Source of the DNA: Celoporthe dispersa
Lineage: Eukaryota > Ascomycota > Sordariomycetes > Diaporthales > Cryphonectriaceae
NCBI GenBank assembly: GCA_016584495.1
Contig: WAID01000004.1
Coordinates: forward strand, 2,976,001-3,040,000
Length of the DNA: 64,000 bases
Direction: 5' to 3'
Shown: positions 58,857 to 64,000 of the stretch, piece by piece
How the letters are laid out: each line of letters begins with the position of its first letter
Numbering within the stretch: the first letter of the stretch is position 1
Made by a program: the position numbers and the translations under genes
The notes under the pieces: generated by a model
The model's database searches: none
What the model was told of the DNA's origin: nothing
What the model saw: the letters and a program-made list of their open reading frames with translations, nothing else

Positions 58857-59820
58857 GATATCCGTCTCTGTCCCGAGAGAGATGGTGTGCGTGGGTAGGT
58901 GCTATGCTCAGACTGTAATTTTTTTATTATTATTTTTAACTTGAACTTCACCGGATCTTGGGTGTAGACAGGGTCCCACTAGTGAGAGAGATCAGCCCAT
59001 ACAGCAGCTCTAGGTCCTCCCCTGGGATCTCAAAAGAGGCAGCTTGCTATTCGTGTAGGATATTCAAAGGATCATCAAACTAGACGTTTAAAGCCAGATC
59101 AAGGTCGCCATGCGTATGAAGAAGGTGGAAGGTGGAAGACGTGTTGGACGGCAGTCGAGAGAGAGCCCTCTGTCAGATGTCTCGGAGGCGAGCCCCATAA
59201 ACTCCGATTGGGTTGACGCAGTGAGAGCACCGCTTCTACCGTGTATTTGGGGCGCTAAAGGATCGAGTCTAACCTCGTTTCGTATTCTCTTAAACTATCA
59301 TACCCAGCTGTGTCAGATTTAGATGAGCTTATGAAGCCCTGGACCAAGCAGAGGCTGTCACACCGGATACTTCTCCTGCCTATATATTACCCTCATTTCA
59401 TTAATGAGTTTCAGAGTCATGACATCACCTGAATATCGTTCCTTCGACGACCAGGCAATCGGCTTGGAAAGTTAGGCTTGCTCGGTATATTGTAAGAGAC
59501 TTTGGACCTTTTGCGCCGCCGATGAGCCAGCCAGCAAGGTGGTTCAGACATGTCTCAGCCAGTCCTCCAATTCATGCGTTTTCGCAACAACCATAAGAAT
59601 ACATGGTTGATATACGCAACAGACTTAATCAGACACAGAGAGAATTGAAGTGGTCGGACGGACGATGTGAGTGATAATCATTCAAAGACGGCAGAAGTCC
59701 CAAAAAGAGGTTCTGAGACCGATAATATGAGACAGGCAGATATTATCGACGAGATCTCGTCAGCCTCACAACTGCGAAGTGACCATTTGTGATTGTATCT
59801 AGGATATTGGTATATGACTT
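58857..59820. other. Promoter of the Zn2Cys6 gene and 3' flank of the esterase
   Basis: AT-richer sequence. A 70-codon plus frame at 59110 is not recognisable. No gene supported. Confidence 0.55.
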
Positions 59821-61021
59821 CTAAGCAGATGAAGACTTGAGGAATCTCTCGACTTCCGCTGCTAGGATGGAGTGGACATGGGTTGTCCTATTGCTATCGT
59901 AAGTGTCTACTATCACTTGCGAATCATCATAGCTGGTAATGATAAAAGGTTACTCACATGTGTCCGTCATCATACCAGAAATAATCATAGAGAGGAAGAC
60001 ACCCGTACTGGGTCACTGGCAACGGCTGGTTGTAGTCCGGACAGTACGATGTCGTGTTGACAATGTTATACTGGGCAGGATTATCCAACACCTCATTGAG
60101 GAACGTGTTCGTATCGAAGACCAAGGCCGTAGCGTCTCGTTCTGGGCCGCGAAAGCGGCAGCATGTTTATCCAGAGTGCTGTCCCACCACCCGATCATGG
60201 TCGTGTTCGGAAGAGGCCCGGCGGCGCGCACGAGGTTACCCGGGGTGCGGTTGAGGGGAGGCAGCTTCATGAACAGCCACTTCTTGTACCCGGCCTTGTA
60301 GACGGGCTCGACGGCCTGCTCGAACATGGTGGTGATGAGCTCGTCGTAGTAGCTTGGGAAGTCGACGTCCAGCTCGGCCGAGTCGCCAATGTCGTTGATG
60401 CCGATCCACATGGCCACGAGCGTCTTGTCCGCGTCGACGATGTTCTTGAGCACGGGCTGGCCGTAGCGCAGGAACTGCTCGGTCTGGTTGACGAGCTGGA
60501 CGGACCAGTTGTGGTGCAGCGGCAGGTACTCGACTGATATGTCGGCGCCGCCAAAGGCGAAGTCCCAGAGCTGGGTGTCGCAGGTCTGCGGGTCGGTGAG
60601 GCCCGCCTTGACGCCGCACTGTGTGATGTCCTCGATCCAGTTGGGCCCTCGGTTCGCGGTGCTGTCGACGTCCTCCTGCATGATGCGGTCCGAGAGCAGC
60701 TGCTCTGGGGTGTAGGAGAAGTTCAGGTTGGACCCGATGAAGGTGGAGTTTGCGTAGCCTAGAGTTCCCTGGGCATAGGTGTACGAGTCTCCAAACGCGA
60801 TGCTAATTCATGACAACCAGAGGTTAATCCTCAGCAGCACATTTTCAGGAATCAGCTCGTCCTCTTTTTCCCCCTCTCTCTCGACTAGTCACGTACACAT
60901 ATTTTGTATCATCCCACCGGAAAGGTGATGTTTTGGTACGAGATAACACGGGGCTTGAACTCGCCAGGAGCGGGAACGACAGAGCGGCTACGCATGCCGT
61001 CACGAGCTTTGAGGAGGCCAT
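59821..61021 (-). CDS. SGNH-fold acetylesterase (CE16-like), one apparent frame change
   Basis: Predicted secreted carbohydrate acetylesterase removing acetyl groups from hemicellulose oligosaccharides. Exons are 61021-60897, 60802-59958 and 59887-59821. The first encodes a signal peptide (KLVTACVAALSFPLLASS). Joining it to the second gives KYVIAFGDSYTYAQG, with Ser48 in the GDS block. FGGADISVEY and WIGINDIGD follow as the glycine and GxND blocks. The last junction gives YDDGHMTTHVH, containing the catalytic Asp and His, and the protein ends FLKSSSA. Near 60137 one base is missing relative to the natural frame (AAQNET then TALVFDTNTFLNEV), so the total is 1037 nt instead of a multiple of three. 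Corrected, the product is 345 aa, a normal CE16 size. Either an assembly error or a recent loss. Confidence 0.83.
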
Positions 61022-62413
61022 TGTGGTCTATGATGTGATGCTGCTGCTGCTGCTGCTGCTATTGCTGCTGCTGAGCGAAGGGCATACCGCTCCCAACAGG
61101 ACTTGTGTGCATGTGTGTCCTCCGACCAGACGTGCCAAGACCACAGGGAATTATATACCAGCTGGTCAAGTATGCAGAGTTATTCTGGACCGCTCCTAAC
61201 TCTAGCCATTGGTGGAAATGCCGTCTCTCCCACTGCGGTCTGCGGGTGACATGGCGGGCGGTCGAAAGAGTGTTCGTGCAGGAGCATAGACATCATAGGT
61301 ACCATTTTTCCTTGGAAGCCCTGCATATGTCAACTCTTTCTAAGCTTTATTTCCCCCCACATCTGCTACCTACCCCAAACCTCTCTCCGCACCGCATGCA
61401 TCTCCTCCTCCGCCCGTTTTAGCGAGCCCCGCCGGGTCTCTGTGGCGGATCCTCCACGGCTAAACTGCACGCGCCGGAGGACATTATAGCGAGTGTCCTC
61501 TGATGTGCTTTGCTAGGTGCACGTCAGCGGCCTGCATCGAGAGGCCTGAGAGGTTTATCGCTCCGGTTTAGATTGTGCGATGAAAGGGTATCATCATATT
61601 ATCACCAAGCGACTTCCCAGCAGCCTTGATTTCTCATACCGACAGAACAGTCTGTAGATGTACCACCAGCGGAAAATTTAGACCACTCTTGTGAGGATCT
61701 TTGTGTGTCAATTCGATAGAATGCAGCACGGAACCAAGTCCGAGGTATACTTCCATCGGTTATCTCTGCCGAATACCGCTTTCTGCTCGTCGGTCTGGAC
61801 GGGGCGGGGTCCAGTGCGTATACTTGACACGCCGAAAGAGGTAGAAAGCCATGATCCACGAAGCAGGGAAAAGGTACGAATTGCCAGCTGGCGGACAGTT
61901 GGCACTGGCGGCCAGCTCGCCACGGCTGTGGACAGGGATTGCCAGACGGCAAGAGCTCCGCGTCACGGGGCGCAGCCGAAGCTCGCCGAGGCTTGGGGAC
62001 CACACAGCCACTCCCTCCCAGCGTATCAGGGCGCCTTCTCGGGACGCCAGACGCTGAGCGCCAGCCTCTTCACGTTCTACTACTGTGAGCCTCTAGGTTT
62101 ATCCCATGTCTTGGCCTGGGACTGCGCCCCACGATTGTCAGGCACATGGCCGCTCGGTCTCCGGGAGTCGTCCGTGGACAAAAAGTCGTGTATAAAGACG
62201 GACACTTCCTCCTCCAGGTAGGTTGGTGGTTTCGAGCTGATGTTGGACATCCGACATCTCGCACAGACACACGCAGTCCTGCTTGTGAACCTCACATTAT
62301 TCCTCCAAACACAACAGCACGCAACAACAAGGACAAAAACTCCATCAACGACACCAAAAACAAAACCAAAAACCAAAAAAAAAAATCTTGATTCATAGTC
62401 ACATCGCCCAAAG
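61022..62413. other. Divergent promoter region, esterase and His/Gly-rich protein
   Basis: Starts with a CTG microsatellite (61038-61074) and ends in an A/C-rich leader (62320-62390) before the His/Gly-rich gene. A 176-codon plus frame at 61691 has no recognisable domain. No gene supported. Confidence 0.55.
61038..61074. repeat. (CTG)n trinucleotide repeat
   Basis: Imperfect CTG repeat about 20 nt upstream of the esterase start codon, probably in its 5' leader. Confidence 0.85.
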
Positions 62414-62959
62414 ATGTCAGCGGCAGACTACTACAACAGCAGCTCAAAAGGCAGCCACACACACTCCTACAACGCACCACACCAGCCCCAGTACGCCGGC
62501 GCACCGCCAGCCTACCAGCAACACCAGCAGTACCCAGCAGGCCAGCAGCCCCAAGAAGGCGAGAAGGGCCTCCTCGCCACCGCACTCGGCGGCGCGGCCG
62601 GTGGCGCTGCGGCCCATCACTATGGCAAGCCGAGCAAGCTCAAGACCGCACTCGGGGCGGTAGGCGGCGCGGTTGCCCTGAATGTCATCGAGCACAAGCT
62701 CAAGGGTCGCCACGGGCACCACCATGGGCATCACCAGGGCGGCTCGGGCGGGCTGCTTGGCGGGCTGGTCGGTGGTGGACAGCACCACCACGGTCACCAC
62801 CACGGCGGTCCTGCAGCGTTTGGTGGGCATCACCATCACCACCACCACCACCAGCAGCCAGGCCCTTCCTTTGGGGGCTTCGGAGGCTTTGGGGGTGGTC
62901 ACCACGGCTACCACGGGCACCACCATGGCCACCACGGAGGAGGCTTCGGCGGGTGGTAA
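62414..62959 (+). CDS. His/Gly-rich small protein with glycine-zipper-like segment
   Basis: A single-exon protein of 181 aa; no named family is certain. The N-terminus is polar with Gln/Tyr/Pro (PPAYQQHQQYPAGQQPQEGEKG). Then comes GLLATALGGAAGGAAAHHYG and KTALGAVGGAVALNVIEHKLKG, glycine-zipper-like amphipathic segments. The second half is almost only His and Gly, with HGHHHGHH clusters, an H8 run and FGGFGGFGGG. Fungal proteins of this layout are common and often stress-induced. The His clusters could bind nickel, zinc or copper; this is inference. The ATG has an A/C-rich leader typical of strong expression. It converges with the esterase/lipase gene at the window end. Confidence 0.8.
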   Translation: MSAADYYNSSSKGSHTHSYNAPHQPQYAGAPPAYQQHQQYPAGQQPQEGEKGLLATALGGAAGGAAAHHYGKPSKLKTALGAVGGAVALNVIEHKLKGRHGHHHGHHQGGSGGLLGGLVGGGQHHHGHHHGGPAAFGGHHHHHHHHQQPGPSFGGFGGFGGGHHGYHGHHHGHHGGGFGGW

Positions 62960-63266
62960 ATCCTAGGAACGGACTTGGTTTGGAATAGGCGGCATTCTTA
63001 CGAATTTCTGTTTTTTTTTATTATTATTTGTATTTGCAGGGCGGACTGCATGAGGCGTTAGTCTTTTTTTTTTTGTCCATATCTTCTTCGGCATGAGGGA
63101 ATCGGTTGGCATAGGTAGGGTCAAGGAGCATTGGGCCCCGGAAATGGACTTTTGGTTGATGACTTGACGTTTCAAATACCCAAAAAATATATATATATAT
63201 ATAGTAAAGATCAAACGAACTGCTATAGTCAATGTTTGACAGACAGGCTTCGATTTGTATATCGTC
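62960..63266. other. Convergent spacer
   Basis: 3' flanks of two genes; contains T runs and a (TA)n run at 63188-63202. No gene. Confidence 0.7.
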
Positions 63267-63921
63267 TCACCGAGTAAAGTCCTCAATGTAGCCTCGCAGC
63301 TTCTCCCCAACAGCCTCGTAGATCGGATCCTCCAGCCCCAAGCCCAAGCAATACGAGACGTGATTATGTCCCTCCAGCACCTCCAGCAGCGGCAGCCTGC
63401 CGAACCTCTTCCTGTGCTCGTGCAGGAACTCAAGCGTCCCGTCGAGGATCTCATCCGCCTCAAACTCCCCAACAAGCATCCTCAGCTTGTACGGAAACTC
63501 CCCCTGGGCGGCGCCGCGGTGGTGCCAAAGTATTGCTGCCTGAACAGCGCCAGAGGGCCCCAGCGGCCGTTGACCTCGAAGGTGCTCTCGGCGCGGAACC
63601 ACGAGGTCAGCGCCTTGACCCTCTGCGGGTCGGTGGCGTCCATGGTGAAGACCCCGGACAGCGAGACGAGCCCCGCGGCCAGAGGTCGTGGGTTCGGGTC
63701 GAGGTAGCCCAGGAACAGGGCGGTCAGCAGGTGGACGCCGCCCGCGGACTGGCCCATCGCCACCACCTTGGTCGGGTCGCCGCCGTACCTCTCGATGTTG
63801 GCCTGGACCCACTGCAGGGCGGCCTTGACGTCCTCGGCGCCGTTGGGGTGGTGGCCCGTCTTGAGGGCGAGGCGGTAGGTGGCGAGGCAGGTGATGCAGC
63901 CGTGCTTGGTGAAATAGTTAC
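63267..63921 (-). CDS. Alpha/beta hydrolase (carboxylesterase/lipase-like), partial, one apparent frame change
   Basis: 3' exon of a serine hydrolase whose beginning lies beyond the window. The exon starts after a probable acceptor at 63922 (branch CTGAC at about 63943-63947), reading NYFTKHGCITCLATYRLAL. Further features are HPNGAEDVKAALQWVQANI, the nucleophile elbow VVAMGQSAGG, and, near the end, LVGEFEADEIL and LLEVLEGHNHVSYCLG, supplying the probable acidic residue and His. Around 63515-63525 (GC-rich TTAA/AQGEFPYKLRM) one base seems missing, since the conserved C-terminal part continues in the neighbouring frame. The family is the fold-3/BD-FAE-like esterases; kynurenine formamidase is a related alternative. 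The catalytic Ser lies about 55 residues into this exon. Confidence 0.75.
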
Positions 63922-64000
63922 CTTTTTCATTTCAAAATAGTGCTCCAGTCAGTTCTCGTCCTCCCCCTTCCCCTCCCCCCTCCACCTCCTATAATACTGG

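Overview
The window is nuclear DNA from a filamentous ascomycete (Pezizomycotina). A Sordariomycete-like origin is inferred from gene content and is not proven. Most genes carry short introns of about 55 to 140 nt. Donors are GTRAGT, GTACGT or GTTTGT, branch points are CTGAC or CTAAC, and acceptors are YAG. Coding regions are GC-rich, upstream regions carry pyrimidine tracts, and CA/CT microsatellites are common. I see no transposon, CRISPR array, rRNA or bacterial feature.

Layout. Positions 1-4145 hold the mitochondrial acetolactate synthase gene (+) with general-control type TGACTCA sites. Positions 4146-12018 are 7.9 kb without a recognisable gene. Then come a C2H2 zinc-finger factor (12019-14205,+), galactokinase (16854-18461,+), a RING-CH ubiquitin ligase (20902-19027,-), an Sgt2 co-chaperone (21933-23254,+) and a Ser/Thr-rich single-pass surface protein (25340-24156,-). 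Positions 26.8-50.4 kb have a more accessory look: a medium-chain reductase, a SAM methyltransferase, a small membrane protein, a tRNA-Pro gene, a DUF3500 protein, a metallo-beta-lactamase-fold hydrolase, an Hst3/Hst4-type sirtuin, an ABCC transporter and an MFS anion transporter. Positions 52-64 kb hold a Whi5/Nrm1-type cell-cycle repressor, a GH27 alpha-galactosidase, a Zn2Cys6 factor, a CE16-like acetylesterase, a His/Gly-rich protein and an alpha/beta hydrolase cut off by the window edge.

How genes may work together (inference). GH27, the Zn2Cys6 factor and the CE16-like esterase lie consecutively on the minus strand and could form a small hemicellulose-utilisation block. Galactokinase, about 36 kb away, would use the galactose released. 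The reductase, methyltransferase, hydrolase and two transporters resemble tailoring and export genes, but no PKS, NRPS or terpene synthase backbone is present.

The most unusual observation is the tRNA-Pro(AGG) gene at 33285-33430. Besides a normal 17-nt anticodon-loop intron, its D-loop carries a 58-nt insert with GT...CTAAC...CAG spliceosomal signals. Removing the insert exactly restores a canonical tRNA-Pro D-arm. A second theme is that five protein genes contain apparent single-nucleotide frame changes, two of them in compensating pairs. Either the assembly has indel errors or these genes are unusual.
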